Shown here: piece after piece, positions 19,274-29,597 of the stretch
How the letters are laid out: each line of letters opens with the position of its first letter
Numbering within the stretch: position 1 is the first letter of the stretch
Assembly (NCBI GenBank): GCA_031260045.1
Contig: JAIRKO010000036.1
Location: forward strand, 22,144 to 86,143
Source: Dysgonamonadaceae bacterium
GTDB taxonomy: Bacteria; Bacteroidota; Bacteroidia; Bacteroidales; Azobacteroidaceae
Direction: 5' to 3'
Length of the DNA stretch: 64,000 nt
Position numbers and translations under genes: made by a program
Notes under the pieces: generated by a model
Told to the model about the DNA's origin: nothing
Databases searched by the model: none
The model's input: only the letters and a program-made list of their open reading frames with translations

Positions 19274-20185
19274 ATGAAAACACGTTATCTTGACCCCAAA
19301 AATGATTTGACTTTTAAACGGATTTTCGGCGAACATCCGCATCTGCTCATTAGTTTCCTTAATGCTTTGATGCCGTTGCCGCCCAATCGTTTAATTGAAC
19401 GGCTTGAATATTTGTCGCCCGAACAGGTGCCGGAACATCCGCTGGGGAAAAACTCCATTGTTGATGTGAAATGCACCGATAATCAGGGGCGTCGGTTTAT
19501 CGTTGAAATGCAAATGTATTGGAGCGAGGTTTTCAAAAGTCGCATGGTGTTTAATGCTTCCAAAGCATACGTGCGCCAGATAGGCAAAAGGGAAAGTTAT
19601 CGCTTGCTGCAACCCGTTTACGGATTGGGCATCCTCAACGATACGTTTGATAATAAGACCGAAGAATTTTATCATCACTACCAGACCATTAACCGCTACA
19701 ATACCGAAGAAGTTATTGAAGGACTTGAATTTATTATGGTGGAATTGCCTAAATTCAAGCCCGCGAAATGGTCGGATCGCAAGATGGCGGTGCTGTGGCT
19801 CCGGTTTCTCAGCGAAGTGGAAGACGAAACGCAAAATGTTTCCGCCGACCTGCTGGAAAATAAGGAAATACAGGAAGCGCTTTCACTCTGCGAAGAGGGC
19901 GCGTTTACGCCGAAAGAATTGGAGCGTTACGATCAATACTGGGATTATATCCGCAGGGAAAAAGGCATCGCAGACCAAGCGCGAATAGAAGGCTTGATGG
20001 AAGGCAGAATGAAAGGTGAAGCAATAGGTGAAGCAAAAGGCAGAACACAAGGCAAAGCCGAAGAACTGCAAAGAATAGTTCTAACCGCTCATCAAAACAA
20101 ACTTTCTATTGAGCAGATACAGGCGTTTTCCGGTCTAAGTAAAGATGGCATTCTTGAAATTCTTAAGCGAAATAAAAATACGTAA
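19274..20185 (+). CDS. Rpn family / PD-(D/E)XK nuclease family putative transposase
   Basis: LDPKNDLTFKRIFGEHPHLLISFLNALMPL, VDVKCTDNQGRRFIVEMQ; C-terminal MEGRMKGEAIGEAKGRTQGK. Confidence 0.9.
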   Translation: MKTRYLDPKNDLTFKRIFGEHPHLLISFLNALMPLPPNRLIERLEYLSPEQVPEHPLGKNSIVDVKCTDNQGRRFIVEMQMYWSEVFKSRMVFNASKAYVRQIGKRESYRLLQPVYGLGILNDTFDNKTEEFYHHYQTINRYNTEEVIEGLEFIMVELPKFKPAKWSDRKMAVLWLRFLSEVEDETQNVSADLLENKEIQEALSLCEEGAFTPKELERYDQYWDYIRREKGIADQARIEGLMEGRMKGEAIGEAKGRTQGKAEELQRIVLTAHQNKLSIEQIQAFSGLSKDGILEILKRNKNT

Positions 20186-20214
20186 AGTCGTAGCGAATAA
20201 CGGCTATGTTATGA

Positions 20215-21237
20215 ATGAAAAAAAAGTTTCTTCCGATAGTAATAATCATCCTGATGGGGTATTCATCCGTAAAAGCTCAGTTCGACACGCAGTTAAGCAA
20301 TTACTGGGCAACCATCGGTTATTTTAATCCTGCCTATGCCGGGCAATCGGGAAATCTGGAAGCAACGTTAATGAGCCGTATCCAGTGGTTGGGAGTCGCC
20401 GATGCGCCGCGAACCACGATTCTTACTGCCAACATGCCCCGACAGTTGTTGGGAAAAATACATGGCTTCGGCGCTTTGATTTATAACGACCGCATCGGTT
20501 TGTTCAGCGCTACCGCCTATTACGGACAATACGCATGGAAGAAAAAACTGTTCAAAGGCGATTTCAGCATCGGTCTGCAAGGCGGCTACATCACGCAATC
20601 GTTTGACGGAACCAGAGTGTATATTCCCGAAAATAACGACTACCACAGCGCCATTGATGAAGCCATTCCCACCAGCGCGGTGTCCGGTAGCGGGATTGAC
20701 CTTTCCCTCGGCGTATTTTATCAGAGGGAAAAATGGTTTGCCGGTTTATCGGTCAATCACTTGTTGGCGCCGCGTATAAAGTCGGATGAAAATTATGTTT
20801 TTGAAATACCGCGTTCATTTTATTTTGTTGGCGGATACAATATACCGTTAAACAATCCGTTATTAGAATTGCAATCTTCATTGTTGTTAAAAACAATGCA
20901 AATGAGTTCTTACTCTTTGAATTCCGATTCTTTAACGGAAAAAATCAAAGGGAACTCGTTGAAAGCGATGTTACAGAACAGTCAGGCGGATATTTCCGTT
21001 CGGGTAATTTATGATAAAAAGTTTTGGGGCGGCTTATCCTTGCGCTATGGCGATGCAATCGTATTGATGCTCGGAGGAAAATTCAAAATGATAGAAGCCG
21101 GTTATGCCTACGATTTCCCGATTTCGCGAATCATTAAAACATCGACAGGTAGCCACGAACTGTTTGTGAGGTACAGCATGGATTTAAATTTGAAAAAGAA
21201 AGGAAAATACAAACATAAAAGTATTCGAATATTATAG
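20215..21237 (+). CDS. PorP/SprF family type IX secretion membrane protein
   Basis: AQFDTQLSNYWATIGYFNPAYAGQSGNLEATLMSRIQWLG; directly upstream of gldK. Confidence 0.92.
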   Translation: MKKKFLPIVIIILMGYSSVKAQFDTQLSNYWATIGYFNPAYAGQSGNLEATLMSRIQWLGVADAPRTTILTANMPRQLLGKIHGFGALIYNDRIGLFSATAYYGQYAWKKKLFKGDFSIGLQGGYITQSFDGTRVYIPENNDYHSAIDEAIPTSAVSGSGIDLSLGVFYQREKWFAGLSVNHLLAPRIKSDENYVFEIPRSFYFVGGYNIPLNNPLLELQSSLLLKTMQMSSYSLNSDSLTEKIKGNSLKAMLQNSQADISVRVIYDKKFWGGLSLRYGDAIVLMLGGKFKMIEAGYAYDFPISRIIKTSTGSHELFVRYSMDLNLKKKGKYKHKSIRIL

Positions 21238-21267
21238 ATAAGGATGTGTGAAAAATTAATTTATGGT

Positions 21268-21330
21268 AATGAGTAAACGAGTTAACTTGTTTATTATAAT
21301 GTAAAAATAATTATGAACATTTACTTAAAA
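21268..21330. repeat. Intergenic hairpin repeat, AGTAAACGAGTTAACTTGTTTA family
   Basis: taatgagtaaacgagttaacttgtttattataatgtaaaaataattatgaacatttactta; second copy at 62968-63038. Confidence 0.6.
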
Positions 21331-21399
21331 TATGAAATCCGCCCGTAAAAACAAAATATAAAGCGGGTTCCATATGACCTTTATAAAACAAAATATTAT

Positions 21400-22830
21400 G
21401 TGCATATGAAAAATTTTATTTTCTTAGCCTTACTGACATTTTTTATTGTCTCTTGCGGAAGATCGCTTTCGGGCGACGGAGGCGAACTTATCGGCGCAGG
21501 CGTTCCCGCTTGGAGCGAACCGAGTCCGCATGGTATGGTACTGATTAAAAGAGGGGCTTATGATATGGGTCCTGCCGCTCATGATTCTTTATGGGGCGTC
21601 TATCAAGACCCGAAAGGCGTTTCCGTTGACGCTTTCTGGATGGACGAAACGGAAGTTACCAATGCCGAATACCGGCAATTTGTCTATTGGGTGAGGGATT
21701 CGATTATCCGCGAGCGGCTTTACAGCGCCGGAGACGATTCTTATAAAATCACGGAAGACCGAAATGGAGACCCGATTGAGCCTCCTGTTTTGAATTGGAA
21801 TAAACCGATACCTTCCGAACGGAAAGCCTCCGAAGACGAACTGGCGGTTCTACGTAGCGTGTATTGGACAAATCCGATTACCGGCGAAACAAAATTAGAC
21901 CACAAACAGTTGGTTTACCGATACTCCGTTTTCGACGCAACCGGTTATGCTTTAAGGCGCAACCGCTTAAACCCCGCCGACAGGATAAGGAACACCGACA
22001 TCAAAGTTGATCTTGACGAGGTAACGATGATTTCCAAAGATACGGCGTATATTGATGAACAAGGGCGGATTATTTCCGAAACAATTACCCGTCCGCTAAG
22101 TTCCATCTGGGATTTCCTGCACACATACCTTGTAAATATTTATCCCGACGAAACGGTTTGGGTAAACGATTTCAACAATGCCTACAACGAACCCTATATG
22201 CGCCTCTATTTCAACCATCCCGGATACAACGACTATCCGGTAGTGGGCGTTTCGTGGGAACAGGCAAGCGCCTTTTGCGTTTGGCGAACCGAATACCTGA
22301 AAAGGTCGATGGACGGCAGATTCAGGAACACCATTGAGCCTTACCGTTTACCGACGGAAGCGGAATTTGAATACGCGGCAAGAAGCGGGAAATCGGAAAA
22401 CATTTATCCGTGGGCAGCAAACGGCGTTACCAGCACAAAAGGCTGTTTTCTCGGCAACTTTAAACCGGGTGAAGGCAATTACGCAAAAGACTCTCACTTG
22501 ATTACCGCCAAAGTGGCTTCTTTCTCGCCCAACGAATTCGGTCTCTACGACATGGCTGGCAACGTGGCGGAATGGACGTCGACCGCATACCTTGAATCGG
22601 GACCTGAAATGATGAGCGATCTAAATCCCGAATACCGTTACAATGCGGCAAAAGAAGACCCTTACGCGCTGAAAAAGAAAGTCGTTCGCGGAGGCTCGTG
22701 GAAAGATGTCGCGCATTTTATCCGTTCCGATATGCGTTCTTTCGAATATCAGAACGAACAGCGTTCTTATGTCGGTTTCCGTTGCGTCCGCACGCATGTC
22801 GGCTTCTCAACGGCAAAAGGAAAAAAATAA
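21400..22830 (+). CDS. gldK: Type IX secretion lipoprotein GldK (formylglycine-generating-enzyme-like fold)
   Basis: GAYDMGPAAHDSLWG, FWMDETEVTNAEYRQFVYWVRDSI, YRLPTEAEFEYAARSGK, VVRGGSWKD. Confidence 0.95.
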   Translation: MHMKNFIFLALLTFFIVSCGRSLSGDGGELIGAGVPAWSEPSPHGMVLIKRGAYDMGPAAHDSLWGVYQDPKGVSVDAFWMDETEVTNAEYRQFVYWVRDSIIRERLYSAGDDSYKITEDRNGDPIEPPVLNWNKPIPSERKASEDELAVLRSVYWTNPITGETKLDHKQLVYRYSVFDATGYALRRNRLNPADRIRNTDIKVDLDEVTMISKDTAYIDEQGRIISETITRPLSSIWDFLHTYLVNIYPDETVWVNDFNNAYNEPYMRLYFNHPGYNDYPVVGVSWEQASAFCVWRTEYLKRSMDGRFRNTIEPYRLPTEAEFEYAARSGKSENIYPWAANGVTSTKGCFLGNFKPGEGNYAKDSHLITAKVASFSPNEFGLYDMAGNVAEWTSTAYLESGPEMMSDLNPEYRYNAAKEDPYALKKKVVRGGSWKDVAHFIRSDMRSFEYQNEQRSYVGFRCVRTHVGFSTAKGKK

Positions 22831-22847
22831 CCGTAAATTTATAAATC

Positions 22848-23915
22848 ATGGGTTTAAAAAGAAAATATCAAAACACGGTGGAGAAATTTTTATCGGGCGA
22901 TGCCGGTAAAAGGTTTTTTCAGGTTTTTTACAGTATGGGCGCTGCGGTCGTCATCATCGGCGCGCTGGCGAAAATCACTCACTGGCCATACAATTTGGGA
23001 AACATCCTGCTTACAACCGGTTTGCTTACCGAATTTTTTGTATTCCTGCTTTCGGCTTTCGACTCTCCGGTCAAGGATTACCAGTGGGAGAGGGTATTTC
23101 CGGTGCTGGATACAAATGATGCGAACGACAGACCTACGTTTGGAAACGGCGTTGCCGCCGCCGGTTCGGTGGTCGTAGGAAGTGGAATTGGTTCGCCCGC
23201 AGGCGTGAAAGGCGCAGGAGTTGCAGCCGGTGGAGCCGTCATTATCGGTGGGGCAAACTTTGGCGGTGGAACCGTCGCGGCGGCGGAAAAACCTAAAAGC
23301 GCGGCAGAAAAGGTTGAAGAAATAACGCCCGAACAGGGTCGTCGTTCGTTCGGCATCCCCAACGCAGCCGAAATTTCGAGAGAAAACGCCAATGCACCGA
23401 TTGCCGGAACTCAGAAAACGGCAGCTGCCGCCGACCATTTGGGAAAAATGGATATGGCTGTTGATGTTACCCAACAATACATGGATAAATTGACGGAAAT
23501 GTCGGACAGCATCTCCAAATTCAGTGCGGTTACCAATAGCCTGACCGACGTGTCCGACGACATCAGCCGGTCGTCGCGCGGTTACGCGCATCAAATGGAA
23601 ACCTTGAACAGGAACATTCAGGGTTTGAATACGATATATGAAATACAGTTGAAGGGCATCAGTTCCCAAATTGACGCCATCGAACGAATTAACTCCGGTT
23701 TGATGCGCATTAAGGATCTGTATGAGGGTTCGATTACCGACAGTTCGGTATTCCGAAGCGAAACCGAAAAAATGGCGCAGCAGTTGCACGCGCTCAACGG
23801 CGTTTACAACCGCCTGCTGAACGCAATGACCATGAATATGTACGGCACGGGGAGCAATCCTTATGTCAATAATCCGCAGGCAGGTTTCAATCCCAATCCC
23901 AATATGCCGGCATAA
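22848..23915 (+). CDS. gldL: Type IX secretion motor protein GldL
   Basis: GAAVVIIGALAKITHWPYNLGNILLTTGLLTEFFVFLLSAF. Confidence 0.95.
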   Translation: MGLKRKYQNTVEKFLSGDAGKRFFQVFYSMGAAVVIIGALAKITHWPYNLGNILLTTGLLTEFFVFLLSAFDSPVKDYQWERVFPVLDTNDANDRPTFGNGVAAAGSVVVGSGIGSPAGVKGAGVAAGGAVIIGGANFGGGTVAAAEKPKSAAEKVEEITPEQGRRSFGIPNAAEISRENANAPIAGTQKTAAAADHLGKMDMAVDVTQQYMDKLTEMSDSISKFSAVTNSLTDVSDDISRSSRGYAHQMETLNRNIQGLNTIYEIQLKGISSQIDAIERINSGLMRIKDLYEGSITDSSVFRSETEKMAQQLHALNGVYNRLLNAMTMNMYGTGSNPYVNNPQAGFNPNPNMPA

Positions 23916-23940
23916 GTTATTTTCAACTATATAAATAAAT

Positions 23941-24072
23941 GTTCACGATTAGTTCATATTATTTATTCTGGATTGCTTCACCGCTTCGCGGTTCGCAATG
24001 ACGCGGTGAGGTTGCAACACCGCAGTCGTCATTGCGAACCGCGAAGCCTGAAGCAATCCAGAATAAAATATA
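23941..24072. repeat. REP/BIME-like palindromic repeat between gldL and gldM
   Basis: attctggattgcttcaccgcttcgcggttcgcaatgacg ... gtcattgcgaaccgcgaagcctgaagcaatccagaat. Confidence 0.9.
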
Positions 24073-24090
24073 ATTTTTCAACACATATAA

Positions 24091-25656
24091 ATGTCCGCAA
24101 ACAGTCCCAATTCACCCCGTCAGAAAATGATAAACCTGATGTATCTGGTTTTCATTGCCATGTTAGCCCTCAATGTTTCTACGGAAGTGTTGGACGGTTT
24201 TGCACTGGTGGAAGACAGTTTAAACAGGACAATGAATTCGACCTCTTCCCGAAATAAAATGATTTTCAACGACATGGTAGATTACCATGATTTGAATCCT
24301 GCAAAAACGGAAAAATGGTACAATTACGCCCGACAGGTGAAAGACCTATCCGATTCCTTATTTAATTACACGCAGGAATTGAAAATGAAAATTGTGTGGA
24401 AATCCGACGGGAAAGATGGCGATCCCGAAAACCTTAAACGTCCCGACAACTTAGACGCCGCCTATGATGTGATGTTTGAACACGGAAAAAACGACGGGAA
24501 AAAACTCAAAGAATCCATCGACAATTATCGGAATTTTATTTCCTCGTTAATTATTGATACAACCAAAAGAAACATTATCCGTTCCAACCTGAGTACGGAC
24601 GTTTCCAAGAAAGCCAAAGAAAACAATCAGACATGGGAAGAATCCATGTTTTGGAAAATGCCTGTGGTTGCCGCCGTTACCCTGCTCACCAAACTGCAAA
24701 ACGATATTCGTTACGCCGAAGGCGAAGTGTTGAGCGAGTTGTTGCGAAACGTCGATTTGCAGGATTATAAGGTAAATAAAATCGAAGCGCAGGTAATACC
24801 CCAGTCGCAAATTGTGATGCGGGGACAAAATTATGTAGCCGATTTGGTGCTTTCGGCTGTGGATTCGACGCAACAGCCGAATATTTATGTGAATGGTAAA
24901 ATGTTGCCTCCGCAGGCTCGCGGTCGCTATGTGTCGGGAACGGGTTCGACGGGAACATTTCCACTGAACGGCTACATTGAATTGAATTCGAGCGCGGGAA
25001 TGTCCCGCTATGAATTTTCGACGCATTATTCGGTTGTCGAACCGAGCGCAACCGTTGCCTCCCAGTTGATGAACGTAATGTATCCGGGCATTGACAACGA
25101 CCTCCGGATTGCGGTTCCGGGCGTGCCAAGCGCGAATATTACGGCTTCCATGACCAACGGCGCATTGACCCGAAAAAACGAAAATATCTGGGTTGCCCGA
25201 CCCGCCAAAGCCGGCGTGGAAGCCGTTATTTCGGTTCACGCAAAAATGGCGGACGGACGTGTGCAGGAAATGGGAAAAAACAGTTTTAAGGTACGACCGT
25301 TGCCTACTCCGAGTACGTATTTAATGATACCCGACGCCAAAGGGAATCTCGAAAAATTTGAGGGCGGATACATCGCCAAAGCGACTTTGCTCAACGTCGG
25401 CGGTATCAGGGTCGGCATCGACGACGGGCTGCTGAATATTCCGTTCACCGTTTTGCGGTTTGAAACCACCGTTACCGACAATCTCGGTATGGACGTGAGG
25501 GAAACATCGCAGAGCGCTAATTTTACAGACCGTCAAAAAACGCAACTTCGGGGAGTATCCCGAGGCAAACGGGTGTTGATACGGGGTATCGTTGCCAGAG
25601 GTCCCGACGGTGTGGAGCGGAATTTGAGGGCACCGCTTGAAATATTGATTAATTGA
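24091..25656 (+). CDS. gldM: Type IX secretion motor protein GldM
   Basis: NSPRQKMINLMYLVFIAMLALNVSTEVLDGF. Confidence 0.95.
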   Translation: MSANSPNSPRQKMINLMYLVFIAMLALNVSTEVLDGFALVEDSLNRTMNSTSSRNKMIFNDMVDYHDLNPAKTEKWYNYARQVKDLSDSLFNYTQELKMKIVWKSDGKDGDPENLKRPDNLDAAYDVMFEHGKNDGKKLKESIDNYRNFISSLIIDTTKRNIIRSNLSTDVSKKAKENNQTWEESMFWKMPVVAAVTLLTKLQNDIRYAEGEVLSELLRNVDLQDYKVNKIEAQVIPQSQIVMRGQNYVADLVLSAVDSTQQPNIYVNGKMLPPQARGRYVSGTGSTGTFPLNGYIELNSSAGMSRYEFSTHYSVVEPSATVASQLMNVMYPGIDNDLRIAVPGVPSANITASMTNGALTRKNENIWVARPAKAGVEAVISVHAKMADGRVQEMGKNSFKVRPLPTPSTYLMIPDAKGNLEKFEGGYIAKATLLNVGGIRVGIDDGLLNIPFTVLRFETTVTDNLGMDVRETSQSANFTDRQKTQLRGVSRGKRVLIRGIVARGPDGVERNLRAPLEILIN

Positions 25657-25792
25657 TTTATTCCGGATTGCTTCAGGCTCGCCTTCGCTGGTGACACGGT
25701 GAGGTTAAAAGTCATACACGTCATTGCGAACCGCGTAGCGGTGAAGCAATCCAGAAAAAATAATATGAACTAATTATGAATATTGACTTAAA
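25655..25792. repeat. REP/BIME-like palindromic repeat between gldM and gldN
   Basis: tccggattgcttcaggctcgccttcgctggtgac ... gtcattgcgaaccgcgtagcggtgaagcaatccagaaaaaataatatgaactaattatgaata. Confidence 0.88.
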
Positions 25793-25830
25793 GTATGTGT
25801 GAAAATTTAAATAAGAATATTAGTTTTTTA

Positions 25831-27042
25831 ATGAAAAATATGAAACCGATTTATTTTTTTAGTTTATTGTTTGTGGCGTATGCCCTCGCTGGTTTTGCAC
25901 AAGACCCGTCGGACGTGCGCAGTCAACAAATTCAGAGCCAAATAGAGGAACAGCGGAGACGGCAAGCCGAACGAAATCAATACAGGCAAAGCCCGTCTGC
26001 CGAGTTTGACGAACCGCAGCAGCAAAACCGGGAGCGGGATCCACTTTCGGTACGCCGAAATCGTCGGCAGCAGCCGAAAACCACCGTCGATACAATGCCG
26101 GGATTGACCGAAAGGGCGAGATTAAAAAATACGGATAATTCCAAAGCGCCGGTTCAACCGGTTTGGCTTCGGGAAATGTATCGCATCATTGATCTCGATA
26201 AAAATAATAACGGGGCATTGAAATATCCCGTACATCCGATGGGAAAACGCATCAATTTGTTTACTTTGCTGTTTAGGCTGTTGTCTGAAAACAAAATAGA
26301 CGCCTACGCTTATTCGGATAATTCGGAGGTATTTACCGAAGCCGGGAAGATTTCTTTTGAGGATATACTGAAAAGCAATCAAATCCCGTACACAACCGAA
26401 AGATGGAACGGAAATACAAGATACGTCGTCGACGAAATAGATATGCCGAGCGAAGACGTGTCGCAATATCTAATCAAAGACGGTCGGTTTTTTGATCAGG
26501 CAACCGGCTCCTATGGCAACCGGATAACGGCTATTTGTCCGATTATCGTTCGTTTGGATTATTCCGACAATACCACCCACAAGTCGCCGGTATGTTGGCT
26601 GCTTTACGAAGATATTCGTCCTTACCTTGCCCGTGAAATGATTATGGCTTCCGATAACAACAATGCTTTGCTTTATACGATGGATGATTTTTTCACCAAA
26701 AATATGTATTCGGGCGATATTATCAAGACCGTCAACCTGCGAAACCAAAGTTTGCAGGAACAGATTGGAAGCAGCGATCCGGTTGCGTTGAAACATGCGC
26801 AGGACAGCATCGAACAGCAATTGAAATTGTTCCGGAAACAACTTTGGGTACAGGCTGATACCACAACCGTCGCAACCGATAAGCAAGAGAAACCGACCGA
26901 CGATAAACAAGAAAAAACAGCCGCCGACAAGAAAAGCAGGGGAAGCAAGAAAAGCAAAGAGGTAAAAACGCCGAAAGCGCCGAAAGCAAAAGCGGAGAAA
27001 TCCCCTTCGGCTCCCGCCCGAAGCGTGCGGAGAAGCAGGTAA
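25831..27042 (+). CDS. gldN: Type IX secretion protein GldN
   Basis: VWLREMYRIIDLDKNNNGALKYPVHP...NLFTLLFRLL; end of gldKLMN order. Confidence 0.92.
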   Translation: MKNMKPIYFFSLLFVAYALAGFAQDPSDVRSQQIQSQIEEQRRRQAERNQYRQSPSAEFDEPQQQNRERDPLSVRRNRRQQPKTTVDTMPGLTERARLKNTDNSKAPVQPVWLREMYRIIDLDKNNNGALKYPVHPMGKRINLFTLLFRLLSENKIDAYAYSDNSEVFTEAGKISFEDILKSNQIPYTTERWNGNTRYVVDEIDMPSEDVSQYLIKDGRFFDQATGSYGNRITAICPIIVRLDYSDNTTHKSPVCWLLYEDIRPYLAREMIMASDNNNALLYTMDDFFTKNMYSGDIIKTVNLRNQSLQEQIGSSDPVALKHAQDSIEQQLKLFRKQLWVQADTTTVATDKQEKPTDDKQEKTAADKKSRGSKKSKEVKTPKAPKAKAEKSPSAPARSVRRSR

Positions 27043-27044
27043 GC

Positions 27045-27572
27045 ATGAATTTGTACGGACAATTATTTTGCACGTTTGCCAAAATCGGCACATTCACCAT
27101 TGGCGGCGGTTATGCGATGTTGCCCTTGATGGAAAAAGAAATCGTTGAACGAAAACATTGGATTGAACCGGAAGAATTTGTTGATGCGGTGGCTGTTTCT
27201 CAGTCTCTGCCGGGAATTTTTTCCGTAAATGTTTCCATCTTTACGGGTTATAAGTTGAAAGGATATTTGGGCAGTACGGTTGCCGTTTTGGGTACCGTGC
27301 TGCCTTCTTTTTTGGCTATTCTGCTGATTGCGGCGTTGTTCAGGCATTTCAACGAAAACATCTATGTAACGAAGATTTTTAATGCCGTTCGACCGGCGGC
27401 GGTGGCTTTGATTGCCGTTCCGGTTTTCACTACTGCCCGACACATCGGGGTTAATCTCAAAAACATTGTTATTCCGGTTGCGGCGGCTGTTTTGATTTGG
27501 TATTGGGGGGTATCGCCGATATATGTTGTTTTGGCGGCGGCGGTTGGGGCTGTTTTTAGGGAGAAATTTTAG
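27045..27572 (+). CDS. Chromate transporter, half-size subunit
   Basis: FCTFAKIGTFTIGGGYAMLPLMEKEIVERKHWIEPEEFVDAVAVSQSLPG. Confidence 0.92.
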   Translation: MNLYGQLFCTFAKIGTFTIGGGYAMLPLMEKEIVERKHWIEPEEFVDAVAVSQSLPGIFSVNVSIFTGYKLKGYLGSTVAVLGTVLPSFLAILLIAALFRHFNENIYVTKIFNAVRPAAVALIAVPVFTTARHIGVNLKNIVIPVAAAVLIWYWGVSPIYVVLAAAVGAVFREKF

Positions 27573-27587
27573 TGCGGTAACATATTT

Positions 27588-28151
27588 ATGAAACGACTTG
27601 TCAATGCCATATTGAAACCGATTATTCATTGGGCGTATCCGGAGTTTAAGCGGCAAAAAGGATACAGTACGTATGGACGTATTTTTAAGGAATATTTTTT
27701 TATGCAAAAAATAATCGGATTTAGCCGCAACGTGCCTTGGACTGTACATTTTACAAGTACTATCAGGGGTTGGGAACATATCGAAAAGGGAATATGTTGC
27801 GACCCCGGCGATAATATGGGAACTTATATCAACGCATATGGCGGGCTTAAATTCGGGAATAACGTCAACATCGGTCCCAATGTAGTGATAACGACGACCA
27901 ATCATTATAAATATGACGATCGTAAAACGGGCTTCAAGAAAGGGATTGTTATCGGAAATAATGTGTGGATCGGAGCCAATTGTTGTATAACCGCAGGGGT
28001 TACTATTGGCGATAATGTGACCATCGGCGCGGGATGCGTGATTCGGCAAGATATTCCGTCCAATACGGTTGTCGCCGGAAAATCCGATGCCTTGGAACTG
28101 ACGCCCAAAAGAGCTTACGAATGGGATTGCGTGCAGGACGAATTGATGTGA
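27588..28151 (+). CDS. Left-handed beta-helix acyltransferase (serine acetyltransferase-like)
   Basis: Hexapeptide repeats NNVNIGPNVVITTTNHYK, IGNNVWIGANCCITAGVTIGDNVTIGAGCVI. Confidence 0.85.
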   Translation: MKRLVNAILKPIIHWAYPEFKRQKGYSTYGRIFKEYFFMQKIIGFSRNVPWTVHFTSTIRGWEHIEKGICCDPGDNMGTYINAYGGLKFGNNVNIGPNVVITTTNHYKYDDRKTGFKKGIVIGNNVWIGANCCITAGVTIGDNVTIGAGCVIRQDIPSNTVVAGKSDALELTPKRAYEWDCVQDELM

Positions 28152-28173
28152 TTTTTGAAACAATACCGGTAAA

Positions 28174-28698
28174 ATGATTTATTTTCAAATTTTCCTGACT
28201 TACTTAAAAATCGGACTTTTTAGTTTCGGGGGAGGCTATGCAATGCTTTCCCTGATTCAAAGCGAAGTGGTGGACAAACATGCGTGGCTGACAAGTCGCG
28301 AATTTGCCGATATTATCGCCATCTCCCAAATGACGCCCGGCCCGATTGGGATAAATTCTGCGACCTATATCGGTTATACCGTTACCGGAAATGTTGTGGG
28401 TTCTGCGGTGGCTACTTTTGCCGTTTGTTTGCCGTCGTTTATTATTGTTTTACTTATTGCGCGGGCTTATGCGAAGTTTCGTGAAAATCGGTATGTTGAA
28501 AGGGCTTTTTCGGCTCTCCGACCGGTAACTGTCGGCTTGATTGCATCTGCCGCGCTTATGCTGATGAATAGAGAGAATTTTATTGATTATAAAAGCGTTA
28601 TTATTTTCGTCGTGGCGTTTGTTTTAACTGTGTTTTTCAAGGTTCATCCCATTTTGGTGATTGTTTTGGCTGGGGTTTCGGGGGTGGTTCTTTATTGA
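28174..28698 (+). CDS. Chromate transporter, half-size subunit
   Basis: FLTYLKIGLFSFGGGYAMLSLIQSEVVDKHAWLTSREFADIIAISQMTPGPIGINSATYIGY. Confidence 0.92.
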   Translation: MIYFQIFLTYLKIGLFSFGGGYAMLSLIQSEVVDKHAWLTSREFADIIAISQMTPGPIGINSATYIGYTVTGNVVGSAVATFAVCLPSFIIVLLIARAYAKFRENRYVERAFSALRPVTVGLIASAALMLMNRENFIDYKSVIIFVVAFVLTVFFKVHPILVIVLAGVSGVVLY

Positions 28699-28700
28699 AC

Positions 28701-29528
28701 TTAAGTAAAATGCGGTTTTTTCGGACTGAAGAAATGGTTTACCGGTCCATGACCTTTTCCCATAACCGCCTCGCGTCCGCTGCGGATAGCAGCATTAGTA
28801 TAGGTTGCCGCACGTCGAACAGCGGTTTCCAAATCCTCGCCCAATGCGAGGTAGGCTGCAATGGCAGAAGATAACGTGCAGCCCGTGCCGTGCAGATTGT
28901 TGGATTGGATATAAGGCTGATTGAACGCGGCGCATGCCCCTTTTTGATGACCGAAAAGCATGTCCGTCGATTGTTCTTCCTGAAAATGTCCGCCTTTGAT
29001 TAAAACCGCGCGGCAACCTTGTTCGAGCATGATTTTCGCCGCTTTTTCAAAATCCGATTGCGTGCGAAGCGGGATACCGGAAAATGTTTCCGCTTCGGAA
29101 ATATTCGGAGTGATGAGCGTTGCCCGCGTAAACAGATATTCACGGAAAGCGTCGGCGATATTGGTATCCGTCAGGCGCATGCCGCTGGTTGCTACCATTG
29201 GCGGATCAACAACCACGTTTTTCAAGTTGTAACGGTCGATGAGGGATGCAACGGTTTTGATAATTTCGGGAGTGGGCAGCATACCGGTTTTAACGGCATC
29301 GACGGGAATATCGTCCAACACGGCTTCGGCTTGCTCGCGGACAATTGCCGACGACATTGTTTCGATGGCTCTCACTTCCTGCGTGTTTTGGGCGGTAACT
29401 GCCGTGATAACCGACGCGCCGAATACGCCCAGCGCCGAAAATGTTTTCAGGTCGGCTTGGATGCCTGCGCAACCGCCGCTGTCGGAGCCTGCGATAGTTA
29501 ATACCGTCGTGTATTTTCTTTTTATCAT
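28701..29528 (-). CDS. thiD: Bifunctional hydroxymethylpyrimidine kinase/phosphomethylpyrimidine kinase
   Basis: [66 protein letters not shown]. Confidence 0.95.
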   Translation of the reverse strand: MIKRKYTTVLTIAGSDSGGCAGIQADLKTFSALGVFGASVITAVTAQNTQEVRAIETMSSAIVREQAEAVLDDIPVDAVKTGMLPTPEIIKTVASLIDRYNLKNVVVDPPMVATSGMRLTDTNIADAFREYLFTRATLITPNISEAETFSGIPLRTQSDFEKAAKIMLEQGCRAVLIKGGHFQEEQSTDMLFGHQKGACAAFNQPYIQSNNLHGTGCTLSSAIAAYLALGEDLETAVRRAATYTNAAIRSGREAVMGKGHGPVNHFFSPKKPHFT

Positions 29529-29597
29529 TTCATGTAAAAGTCAAATCGTTTTTAGGGTTGAGATAGCGTGTCATTGTTTTTATTTTAAGTGAAATGA

